In this document: positions 25,743-36,700 of the stretch, one piece after another
Position numbering within the stretch: the first letter of the stretch is position 1
Layout of the letters: the number at the start of each line of letters is the position of its first letter
Origin: Plantago ovata
Taxonomy: Eukaryota; Streptophyta; Magnoliopsida; Lamiales; Plantaginaceae
Direction: 5' to 3'
Assembly: GCA_028274465.1 (NCBI GenBank)
Contig: CM051457.1
Span: forward strand, 104,717,982 to 104,781,981
DNA: 64,000 nt
Position numbers and translations under genes: made by a program
The notes under the pieces: generated by a model
Seen by the model: only the letters and a program-made list of their open reading frames with translations
Database searches by the model: none
Told to the model about the DNA's origin: nothing

Positions 25743-26630
25743 ATGTTGAATTCTTTTCGAATGTCTTGCCTCGGACCATATCAGAAAGCTGTTCTCATGC
25801 TGGGGCTTCTCAGTGTTACGTTGATGATCCAGGAGAGTAACGCGTTTGAATTCAGGGTTGGAGGCTCTAGAGGTACTTGGGCAGTTCCTACTGAATACAG
25901 TGTTACCTTCTACAATCAATGGGCAGAAAAGAACCGGTTTCAGATTGGTGACACCTTATGTGAGTAATTTTCATTTCCACACCTCAAAATGTATTATTAC
26001 TTCTGTAGAACAGGTCTACGATGAAAGGGTTCTATCTCTGAGTCTGAAAATAAGTCACACTACATGGAATTGTTTTTATCTTAAATTCATTAACACTCAT
26101 TTCGAAAGTGATAAGAATTTAACATAAGTACTCGCCTCGCCCCACGCAGATTATTACATATAATGCTGACAATGGTTCTGATTGGTGCAGTGTTTGTGTA
26201 TGTACCTGACAAGGACTCTGTTCTACATGTAACAAAGGATGACTACACAAATTGCAACACAGCATCACCACTCGAAAAGTTCACTGATGGACACACTGTG
26301 TTCCACTTCAATCAATCTGGACCGCATTACTTCATCAGTGGAGTTTCTGATCATTGTCGCGGGAATGAAAAGTTGGAAGTAGTTGTTATGGCTGACAGAA
26401 GCAAGCAGTCGTCTCCTCATCATTCCTCATCACCGCCACCATCATCAGCTCCATCTCCAGCACCGGCTATGGCAGAATCCCCCCAGTATCCTTATGGACC
26501 GGACATGAACCCGACTCTAGCTCCCTCCCAAGAGTTCACTCCTTTTAGTGATGATGCTGCTTCAATTGCCACTAGTGTTATTGGGACTATTATAGTTTTA
26601 GTCAGTTCATCGCTTCTTATGGCGTTCTGA
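25743..26630 (+). CDS. Early nodulin-like protein (phytocyanin family, GPI-anchored type)
   Basis: Two exons, 25743-25959 and 26191-26630, 657 bases, 218 residues. Order: signal peptide (cleavage expected after the ESNA stretch), plastocyanin-like domain starting FEFRVGGSRGTWAVP and ending near GNEKLEVVV, a Pro/Ser-rich arabinogalactan-type segment, and a C-terminal hydrophobic GPI signal (TIIVLVSSSLLMAF). Two cysteines (YTNC, SDHC) fit the family disulfide. The usual copper ligands of true phytocyanins are not evident, as in other early nodulin-like proteins. It probably acts at the plasma membrane or cell wall; the exact role is unknown. The intron is phase 1 at the family's usual place, after IGDTL. 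An alternative start is the in-frame ATG at 25761. Confidence 0.92.
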
Positions 26631-26897
26631 TGTGAACGACTTCTGTTGTGATCTGATATGTACAAATAGAAATAAATTGTAGCACATTCTGCTCTACTGC
26701 AGTATATACAGAAACTTGTTTGAAGCAGATATTAGAATGTTTTCTATAAATGACAAATCAAATAGGACATGTTCCATATGCGAAACAACCATGAAGTCTT
26801 TCTTAGGGAGAATGAAACGACATAATATTTGTGATCAATAGTTCTCAAAAGAAAAATACTTCATTCCAGACGGGCACAACCAAGGACAACCCGGGCA

Positions 26898-29364
26898 TTA
26901 GTGGTCCAGAAACTTTATTCCAGCCGTAGTCTTGAAAACAATGTAGACTCGTGCTCGTGCTCCATCAATAGCCGAATGAGTTGATGCAGTAAGATACTTG
27001 GTGACCTGCAAATATTCAGAAGAACATAAAGAAGTTATCTGCAAATACTTGTGACTTTACATGTATGAATCTGCATGACATAAACTATTAACTGTAAAAC
27101 TCTGTATCGTGTATCTTCACCTTTTTTGCACGTACTGAACCCTCAATTCGACATCCCCTCTTTGCATTTTCAAATTTCCTTTCCATGTCCAAATAATAAC
27201 ATCGCAAAGAAATTTGTGGAATCAAATAATCTTGCATCATCTGCATGTACAACCTAGTTTTTACATTTTACAGCCTTTCCATGCAAATGCAGGTTGTATT
27301 TCCGGAATAATGAGTACTTTATACCTTGAGTAGACTCTCTCCGTCCCGATTATCAATATACGAATCATGCGAAGTGTTTTTGTGATTTTGAGTCCTCTTT
27401 CTGAGATGTGAGGAGCAACATAATGTTAATTGATAGAGAGACTTTTAAGTTTTAAACGACAAGTTGCAGCAGATTATTAGCTATTTATATATATAGAATA
27501 TACCACAAACTTCAACTAACAAAAGCATTATGAGATAGACTCACGGTAATGTGTTCATCTGCCAATTCTGATAGCTACTTATCCTATTAAATCACTTCCA
27601 TTATGGAAGATGCAAACCAATGGATACGCTTGTATTTCATACCCTCACATATGTTGCATTCAGAGTATTAATGAATGTTGTGCAGCAGATGAGGACTATA
27701 GGCAGAAAGTACCTTCTATTCAAGCTTACTTCCGCTGCAGAGGCAACCTCCCCCACAAGAATACCCTTGCCAGTTTCTGTGCCATATCTACACAAAGATG
27801 TATATATACGCGCTTCAACTCATCTAACTATCCGGTTTAATTAGTTTATCCATTCCAACAAATTTGAGTTCATGAATGCAGTAATATCATAATTATAACA
27901 AGTTGAAGCAAAGTGTGGCCTTTTTTGTCTAGTAAGCTGCAAGTATACAAGGGTTCACACCTTTTCCTCATAATCTTTGCTGCTTCCACATATGCAGATT
28001 CCTGAAACATAAATAAAGTGATATGGATAGGGTTGTTAGAGATAACACAACAATCCAATGTTACATTCAGCCGCTCATTTATTGCCGGAGCAGCAATACG
28101 TACCGGATGATTGCTCCAAGGGAGATTAGGGGCCCAGTACATTATACCCAAAATAGGATATCTAACAATGAGATATTCAACATATCAAAAGCTGTTACTT
28201 CACCCACACAACATGATATTATTGAGAAGATGAAAACAGGAGCAACGGGAATTTTGATATACTTACTGTCGTTGAATGGTGTTAAGATTGCTCGAATTGA
28301 GCACGAGAGAACCGTCTGCATACTCTTCAACGAATTCTTGAGTCTCCGAATCTATGGGGTACTTGCGGAATGTTTTAGTTACATTCAGCATGTTCTGAAC
28401 AAAAATATATATTAGTTCAGAAACTATGCAAAACTCTGGTCTACGAAAAATATACATTAGTTCAGAAATTGATAAGGCTGATCAACATTTGTAAGAGATG
28501 ACTGGACTAAAATACTTCAACAAACGACTTACCCTTCCAAATGCATCATGGACATGAATAGATGTAAATTTACAAGGTACGTCTCGAAAGCTAAAAGAAA
28601 AAAAAAAAACAAAGAAGTGACAGTAAGCATAAGTTCATAGATATTAACAGAACTACGAAAAATGAATAATCGAATATGCCTAGTACTAATCCTTTAAAAT
28701 TCCATGACAAAAGGGGTAATTATTACAAGACGCGCGCATGGTAAAATAGATACATAAAAAGCAGTTATACCTCATATTCAAATCGATCTGTACAAATTCA
28801 CCATCTGGGCTTACACTGAGATACTCAGATAGTCCCTGCAGACAACAGCCCCAGAATTCAATTTATGCAAGTGCGTTTATGTATGAATATTTTTATCCTT
28901 AGCACATAAAAGAGTCAGTTTCAGTTCATACCAGTCCGAATAAACTCATCAAGGATACAACTGCTATAATTGGTAATCGGGTTCCTGTTAACCATGATTT
29001 GGTAATGTTTCTCCTGTAAAGATGAGTGAAAAATGTTAAACTGGACAAAATGATGATTCGGTAAAATGTCTGCAGATTTTAGCCTAACTACGCAATAGTA
29101 ATTCAGCTAGATATATGGCTAAAAGCCTTAAATTTTAGGATGAAGATCAAGACAGAACCTTGATCATCACAGTTCACATATGTCGAAAAGGTAAAATGAT
29201 TGTTACTAAGAATATATCCTTTGATCAACAATGAAACAATGAACAATAAACTGCAGAATAATAATCATCAGTTACTCGTTAATACATACACTAGTACTAT
29301 TACCAAATAGGGAACATATGGAAGCTAACCTGTCAACGGTTTCAATCCCATCAGTAGAAGACAT
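26898..29364 (-). CDS. Shortened PDIL5-4-like protein: ERGIC N-domain plus cysteine-free thioredoxin region
   Basis: Nine exons (minus): 29364-29330, 29013-28932, 28835-28771, 28590-28533, 28394-28267, 28161-28104, 28001-27961, 27787-27730, 27005-26898; 633 bases, 210 residues, every phase matching. Residues about 20-40 form a membrane segment, followed by an ERV/ERGIC-like N-terminal domain (GEFVQIDLNMSF, NMLNVTKTFRKYPID). The next part aligns by eye with the thioredoxin domain of plant PDIL5-4 (WAP..., SNH, EAAKIMRKRYG), but where PDIL5-4 has its cysteine motif this gene reads APNLPWSN, and no cysteine follows. It stops there; the C-terminal ERV domain and second membrane segment of about 480-residue homologues are absent. 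The intact splicing frame argues for a gene, the losses for a relic. Identity is from remembered family motifs. Confidence 0.6.
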
Positions 29365-29729
29365 ATACTTAATCAAGCTGAAAAATAGGATGAAAACAAG
29401 AAAAAAACAGCAATCTGTTAGTTAGCTGAGAAGATCATGACAACAAAATCATGAATAGTGTATGTAATATACTTTGAAATCTTGCCAGAGTTTAACAAAC
29501 TGAGGCAATAGTATTTAATACTAATACTATGGTTGAATTGTCTCTGGTTCAAAGGGTGCTTCTCTTTTCTTTGGTCAACTCAATTCACTATGTATTATAA
29601 TAGTATAAGATAAGACTTGGTTTAGTATGACTAAATCCACAAAATGTAATCAAGCAGAATTTAAGATTGAATTGATAATGTTACTCATATGAACACTATA
29701 TCTTGAAAGAACATAATCTTGGTAAAGTT

Positions 29730-30190
29730 ACAAGCTTGAAAACCACATCTTGTACAGTTCTTGAAATCTAGAACCTATATACAATACATACTGTACATCT
29801 TTGATGATTATTTCATCCAATAACCTCCACCAAACATTGTTGTTGCTTGTTAGGTTTAGTATTATTTCCCAATGGCTTGCCTGGGACTATATACATAGGC
29901 CTTTCACATGCTCAGACTTTTAAGCGTTTCAATTCATTGCTGATCCAGGAAAGTACCGCGTTTGAATTCGAGGTTGGAGGTTCCAAAGGTATCTGGACTG
30001 TTCCTACTGATCAATACAATATTGCCTTCTACAATCAATGGAAAAGTTCACTCATGGACACACTGTTCTGCTTCAATCAACCAGGACCATATTACGTCAT
30101 CAATAGTGTCTGATCTGATGACTCTGATCATTGTTGCAAGAATGAAAAGATGGCAGTTTCCCATGACAAGAGTCAAGAAACACCTCTATT
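29730..30190 (+). pseudogene. Deleted tandem copy of the early nodulin-like gene
   Basis: Promoter block 29730-29870 repeats 25631-25740 (shared AAGCTTGAAAACCACATCTT). The coding copy starts at 29872 (ATGGCTTGCCTGGGAC) and keeps the signal and the FEFEVGGSKGIWTVP stretch to FYNQW. It then jumps directly to the part equivalent to KFTDGHT of exon 2, so the end of exon 1, the intron and the start of exon 2 are gone. The reading frame is lost soon after, and the C-terminal half fades near 30190. It lies behind the PDIL5-4-like gene, so that gene sits between the two copies. Confidence 0.8.
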
Positions 30191-30589
30191 CTGTATTTTG
30201 TCCAAAAATCAAATATTACAGAAAGTAAACTTGATTTGCTGCAAGGATTCTAGGAAAATACAAACCAGGAAACCATGTGTTGCACTACTGCTTGGGCCTG
30301 GTGAGTTTTCTGTCCAATGTATATAGTTCATTTTTCTATATCAAGGAAATTGAATGGATCAGGGGGATTGCCGCGAAAGCTTCATGGTCGTGCGCAGGAA
30401 CATTTGAAGGAGTCCTAGCCTCATTAAGCACCTTTAATATAATCAATCAATTATTTTTAACCTGGGAAGGAGCCAAAGTTTGTTTGTCTGATTTAAGAAT
30501 TTCAAAGCAACTTAGCCAGGAACTGATTCTTCCTGCTATTCCTTCTATGAAGTTGATGATAATATACCAATGAAAGAAAACAAGAAATT
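30191..30589. other. Short intergenic region
   Basis: Lies between the nodulin-like pseudogene and the end of the F-box frame. No gene or repeat recognised. Confidence 0.35.
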
Positions 30590-31816
30590 TCATACACTGT
30601 AAATTGACTCAATGTAACGAAAAGTGTCAGCCCAGCAAAAGTTATAAGGAAGCTCAAAGAGATCATCACTGGTGCTGAACTCCCAAATCTTGTCGAAACT
30701 CTTATTTCCAAGATGATAACGTATGGCTTGACCATCGAGGCTGAGTACAACAAATGAAATTTCATCATTCTGATCCCAGGCAAAACTTAAGACACCAAAT
30801 CCGAGTGCATGCATCAAATATAAAGATGAATGAATGACAACTTTAATGTCAATGTGATATTTTAAGGACCAGCCAGAGTATTCCCTATCCATCTCATACA
30901 CATCAAACTGTGTCACTATAGGATCATAGGTTTCAATAAGAATCAAGTGATCATAGGACTCACCGATGTATGTGATGTTCCGTTGTCCAAACCCATTTGG
31001 AATAGGAAGCATAGGAATTTTCCCGAATCGCTCTTCTTCTACATTGAAGTACAATCCATCACCCATACAATGGTTCAACCAATTTACAGAACCATTCCAA
31101 TAAACGGCCCCATGTCGAAAATTGACTATTGCATTTTGCCTATCAATTGTGTCCATCCATTGATCTGCCTCGACAAAAGGTACCTCCATTTTCAAGTGAT
31201 CTCCATATGCTGGATGCCTCCACTGGCCTGTCTGGGATGAATATATCTCCAATTCCAAGTTATCACCTTCTTGTTCAGAAAAATACAAGCAAACCACCTT
31301 GAAATGAGGCGATTTTCTTGGTTCAAAAGCCAATTGGACAAGAAAAACCGAATCCCACCATGACCTTTTCACTGAAAAATCCCGATGGATAGGATCAGGG
31401 AGTTTTTTGAACTGACGTGTAGTTGGATTGCAGATGTAGTAATCATGCCGTCCAACTAGTTTTCCACCAGTTCGGCAACATAGCAGTCCGTTGCAAGATT
31501 GCAATATCTCCATCGACTCATGGACACCAGAGTTGAGCGATGCAACAATGGAATCACCTAGACTTTCTCCGGTTTCATCGAGAGGGACAACATCATATTC
31601 TGGTTGAGAGGAAGACATCTTAAAACGATGGATGAGTAGACAGTTGGTGGATTTGTTGCAAAATTCACGACTTTTTCGATGACAAAAGTGTGGATTGCTT
31701 ATGAGAGAATGTCAGTGTTTCGAGACACATTTAGAACGAAAAAGCAGCTTGACAGGCAACCACAACAAGATTTCTGTTAAAAGATCATCATTGGCTGCTA
31801 CTATGGAGGCAGACAT
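30590..31816 (-). pseudogene. F-box/FBA protein gene broken by a nonsense codon in the F-box
   Basis: From ATG at 31816 a frame runs 34 codons through a typical F-box (NDDLLTEILLWLPVK, FRSKCVSKH), meets TGA at 31714-31712 where the family has Trp (KxWLSLI-type motif), and continues in the same frame (SLISNPHF) to TAA at 30590. The second segment from Met 31618 is 342 residues and carries the F-box-associated domain (CNGLLCC, YICNPTTRQF, and YWNGSVNWL further on). Family knowledge: F-box proteins are SCF ubiquitin-ligase adaptors; the F-box binds SKP1, the FBA part binds targets. Start at 31618 would give an FBA-only protein without SKP1 contact. Single exon. Similarity to At5g07610-like proteins is from memory. 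A sequencing error at one base would also explain the stop. Confidence 0.75.
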
Positions 31817-32734
31817 TCGCAGTAAGTTTAGATTTGGAGAGGTTTTGGTGATGGTGGTGGTCAACTATGTGCAAGCTGACAAAGTTGAGATGTGTAGTAG
31901 AGTTGTAAGTTGGTGGTTTGACTTTGTTGTATTGCATGTGAGTGTTGGTTACATACAGATTTATAACCTTTTCAAATCTTGCTTCACAAGTTCCATAATA
32001 TCTCATGTAACAATAAATATATATATTGTAGCCAAACTTGAACAGCAAGGTCTGACAATCAGTAAGTCAACTACTAATCAATGTGTTTTGTCTGAAAGAC
32101 AGCAAGCTAACCTTCCATAATTCAAGCACATACAGCCCGGCGATAATTACATAGGAACAAACTATTCTTTCGCCTTTTACTAAAGAATACCAGGTGCTTG
32201 TCGCTTTGCAAAGGCATACACCATTTCTTGGAGGGTTGTTTGCTCATGCATGTATACGCCCCACAATTAATTTTGAGTACTATGGTCTTCAAGATTGATA
32301 AGCTATTTTTGTCAGTAATTGCGATTATACAGCTCAGTTGAGTGAAATAATTTAGGAACACATAAAACTTTTTTAAGAGTGATGAACTTAATTTCTTAGT
32401 GAAATATATATGTATCTCCCCTACTATACTAGCTAGAAATGTGTGAATGAACAGGCAATTGCACGCAGTAGAATTTATGCTAACAACATTACAAATAAAC
32501 AATGATGGTGAACGTACTAAGAATATGATCAGTAACACCATGATTCATACCTGATGAACACAGCCAGTTTCAATAATGTTTTTCTTGCAGTCTGATATGC
32601 TTTGGACTTTGCGAACGGGCCAACCTGTGGTTGAATGTTACTCGGAGTCAAGTGTGGGCCAGAAAGAGCCCTGACTGATGAGAGAAAAATGTGAAAGTAC
32701 TGGACAAAATGATGAGAGAAAAATGTGAAAGTAC
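31817..32734. other. Intergenic region between F-box frame and duplicated block
   Basis: No gene recognised. A 34-base direct duplication (GATGAGAGAAAAATGTGAAA...) lies at 32679-32745. Confidence 0.4.
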
Positions 32735-32822
32735 TGGACAAAATGATGATTTGATGATTCAGTAAAATGTCTGCAGATTTTAGCCTAACTACGCAATAGT
32801 AATTCAGCTAGATATATATATG
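32735..32822. repeat. Copy of a PDIL5-4-like intron fragment
   Basis: Nearly identical to 29040-29116 (shared GTCTGCAGATTTTAGCCTAA and AGTAATTCAGCTAGATATAT), which is intron 1 of the PDIL5-4-like gene. Same orientation, about 3.7 kb apart. Confidence 0.75.
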
Positions 32823-32830
32823 GTTTAAAG

Positions 32831-33470
32831 CACTTTAACCAAGCTCCCACGAATACCCCTTAATTAGCAGATCATATTTGGAAAATGTCTTGATAGTTAT
32901 TTGTGCATATCATGTTTTGCTCTTAGTTTTATCTTAAAGCTGCAGTCTGGCTCTTAAATCTTAGTACATGATTTGCATGACATACTGATACACTAGAATA
33001 CAGAAACCGGAGAAGGATCTTCAAACGAAGCCCCATTTGCCTAAGGATTAGTATAAGATCACCAGGAGCCTTGGCTAAAATTGCTTCCTTTTTTTTCTTT
33101 ATTCATTATTATTTCGTTCTCATGACATGAGTTCTATTATAGTAAAAACAAACAAAAGTATAATGCCGAATAGACAAAAACTGGCTGTTAATCCAATAAA
33201 TATACCAAAGGATATCAACATTATTCACCAAAATATGAAGTTTGTTAATGGATTCTCCAGATATCCCCACTTCCAATTATTTTATTTATTTATTTATTTA
33301 TTTTTTTAATATTTACTTCCAAAATTTTAAGAGTGTTAGAACTTAGATGTTAAGGTACGAGAATCTCCAAAAGTGACAAATCTGAATAGCAGCACCTGCA
33401 TTACCCAGTTCCTGGCGATAGACTTAATTAGCTCTTTGTGTGCTTAGAGCTCTGACTTATTTTTGGCTTG
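32831..33470 (+). repeat. Copy A of an inverted repeat pair
   Basis: Runs from CACTTTAACCAAGCTCC to the block TGACTTATTTTTGGCTTG. It matches the reverse complement of 36245-36841 over about 600 bases with small indels (shared AACTGGCTGTTAATCC and AATAGCAGCACCTG). It lies downstream of the MATE stop. No coding capacity; the class of element is not clear. Confidence 0.75.
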
Positions 33471-33714
33471 TTTTCTTAACGAGTAGGCTCGGGTTGAATG
33501 TTATTCGAGTTCGAGCCGAGCTTGACAATACTCGAATCGGCCCATTTAACGACACTAAATACAAGTATACTAGTACTAAATTCTAACACTTATTTTATTA
33601 ATTTTGAAAATGATACACAAATCGGTGACTTGAAAATACAAGTATACAACTCGTATAATGAACAACTGTACATAAGTTTTGGTGGGTGACTTGAAAATTC
33701 GGCTCCATAGAAAC

Positions 33715-36700
33715 CTACACAGTTTTTAGCTTCCTAGCCGATTGATCTTCAGAATAGAGTATCCGATCAAGTAAGGTGAGGCGTAGCAGCAACACAATAA
33801 ACAGAGACTGCCCAGGAATAATTGTTAGTCAGTTGAATGAATGAATGATGCAAAAATTAGCTGGAAGAAGTCGTAGACTTACACATTGAAACGAGACGAG
33901 ACCAAGCCAGCACCCTGTTAAACCATACCCACTCCGGCTCAACATCTACATCAATGAGAAAGCAGTGTGTATTTAATAGATGAATGGTTTAAGTATAGCA
34001 GTAGAAGATAAGATGTGCAAATCAACTGCATAAATTACATACCAGCAGAAGAAGAGCATTCAAACAAGCAATACCACTCATGGATATACTCATGAACTTC
34101 AAGTCTCGTCCAGCCTGCACAGACAGTGATAAGCATGTTATGTTCGTAAAGATGAAACAAGAAAAAGATGGTTTCTTGATTAATGATTTATACTCCCAGA
34201 TTCGTGTTATTAGGACTTATAAATCTGCCAATATTGAGATTTTACCATCTGATTTAAATTTTGGTTTCATTTTACTCACTAGACTAGAAACTGGCAGAAG
34301 GTTTAACTTGATATCTAACAAGCATAAACCATCTGGAAAAGCAAAGGATAACAAAATGTCGGAACAAACTCCCATCCTCCAGGTGTCCCTCCACTAACAA
34401 CGAATGATAGGACATGTATACACTTTTGACTTATAGTTTATATCTAGCTGTGAATTCAATGAAATGTAGAAACTCAGAAAGGGAGATGAAGATAATCCTT
34501 ATACCAGCAGTGTCCCCTCGAAACAATTTATTGGAGGTGCAAGACACAGCGCAACCAAGAAAGGGATCAACACCTTTTGCATCTGCACCATTTAAGATAA
34601 AGCACTATAAGGTGACAATCTGCCAATTGATTCTAAAATGCGACCTCATAGGTTGTAAGCATATTAGCACAATAAACAATAGATTTGAGCAATCTATAAA
34701 ATTGCATATAAGTGTGGGTTGGTGAAAATTGTATCCACGAAACATGAAGAAAATCAAACCCGATGTAGGACATATTTAGCAAAAGATTCAAGATTCAGAC
34801 AGAAATAAGCTGACCTCTTGTATGACCTCAGGATCGGAGGAAAAGATTTTAGGGAATAGCCAAGGAAGCGACGTTCCAATAGATCCCAATATCACTCCAC
34901 TCAATGTGCCAATGATGACCAATGACTTCAGTAATTTCTTAACCTGTTAGTAAATAAACTTCAAATCTGTAATTCAGGGGAGATAGAGCAACATTGCAAC
35001 ATAACATTCAGTTAAGATGTGTCTTTACAATAGTTACCTTTACTCGAACTGAGAACCTACAAGATAAATATAACTATAAATAACTACTACGTTGTCCAAT
35101 TATTCTAAACAACTCCAGATTGAACAAATAAATGCACTTGTATCTCGGTGGACACTGATAACATACAACACAGAGTCAAACAATAGGGATAGCAATGTCT
35201 TTGATACAAGAATTACAAACCTTTGCTAAACTTCGATTGGCCCCATAAATCAGTTCTGGCATAAATGACTGGGCAGTTTGAGAAAGAGGCTCACCCCATA
35301 CAGCACATATGCAGTATAACTGAACCATGACCTAGGAGTAATCATTTACGACAGTCAAGCTCATGATGACTCACAATATTTACCATATAAACTTCAGAAT
35401 ACTGGACTATAAAACAAACCTGATGGGCAGCAACAGGTTTTGTACCCATTGACGTTGCAAAGTAGACAAGCAGAGCATAGTACACTACCTACATTACATT
35501 GCTTCAGATTACAAGGATGAACTTAAGTAAATGAAGCAGTGGGATCATAAAATTTCACAAACCTTTGACATAATTGTAACAAAAGCTGGACCCGCAAGAA
35601 TAAATATCTGAAGAAATTCATCAGGTGAGGGAACAGAGATGGCAAAGCCGTTGTATCCTTTTTTGTTCAATGCCCTGATCATCATGTAAGCTGCAACAAC
35701 CTAGGATAACCATTCATTAGTGTATAATGAAGCAGAAGCATATACTACAACTAACAATATTAAAATAGGAAAAGGATTACAGATGGATATTATCATTGAT
35801 CAAGAACAGAGATAACAATATGGTTGTTCAGCACACCTGTGATGTCATTGTTGCCCATGCCGCTCCAGCTATACCGAATCCTAGAAATCTGCATAAGACT
35901 ATATCACCGATGCCATTAATAGTAGCCGCGACAGCCAAAGCCTTCAGAGGCCCCCAGGAATCTTTCATTGCTAAACTGTGATTCAGTAAACCAAACAAGA
36001 AACATGTTACATGAATGACCCTCTAAGGAATAAGGATGTGAATTTGTAACAAGAGTTCCTAATACATCATGTCAGGAAAAGTGAGTAAATTAGATAAAAA
36101 AAACAAGTAAGCGGCTTCAACCTATACATCAAAAGGTCCCGACAAGTGAATTGGTTCTGCCCATGTTCAAAGATTCTGTCCCCCCCTCCCCATAAATAAA
36201 TAAATAAACTCCACTGTGCTAGAATATCTTACTCTCTCCCTTGTCTACCAAGCCAAGTCAGACATCTAAACAACAAAGAGCTAAGTCTCTCGCCTGGAAC
36301 TGGGTAGTACAGGTGCTGCTATTCAGATTTATCACTTTTGGAGATTGTCGTCCCTTAACATCTAACACTCTTAACTTTTTGGAAGTGGAGATATCTTGAG
36401 AACTCCGTTAACAAACTTCATATTTTGGTGAATAATGTTGATATCCTTTGGTATATTTACTGGATTAACAGCCAGTTTTTGTCTATTCGGCATAGTACTT
36501 TTGTTAGTTTTTTACTATAATAAAACTCATGTCATGAGAATGAAATAATAATGAAAAAAAAAAAAGAAAAAAAAAAAAAAGGAGCAATTTCTAGCCACCT
36601 AAGGGTGATCTTATACTAATCGTTTCGCAAATGGGGCTTCGTTTGAAGATCTTTCTCCGGTTTCTATATTCTAGTGAATCAGTATGTCATGCAAATCATG

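Noticed and set aside
28023..28415. 130-codon plus-strand frame
   Set aside because: Antisense to exons 5 and 6 of the PDIL5-4-like gene, whose phases all agree.
31695..32120. 141-codon plus-strand frame
   Set aside because: Overlaps the F-box coding strand in antisense and has no domain.
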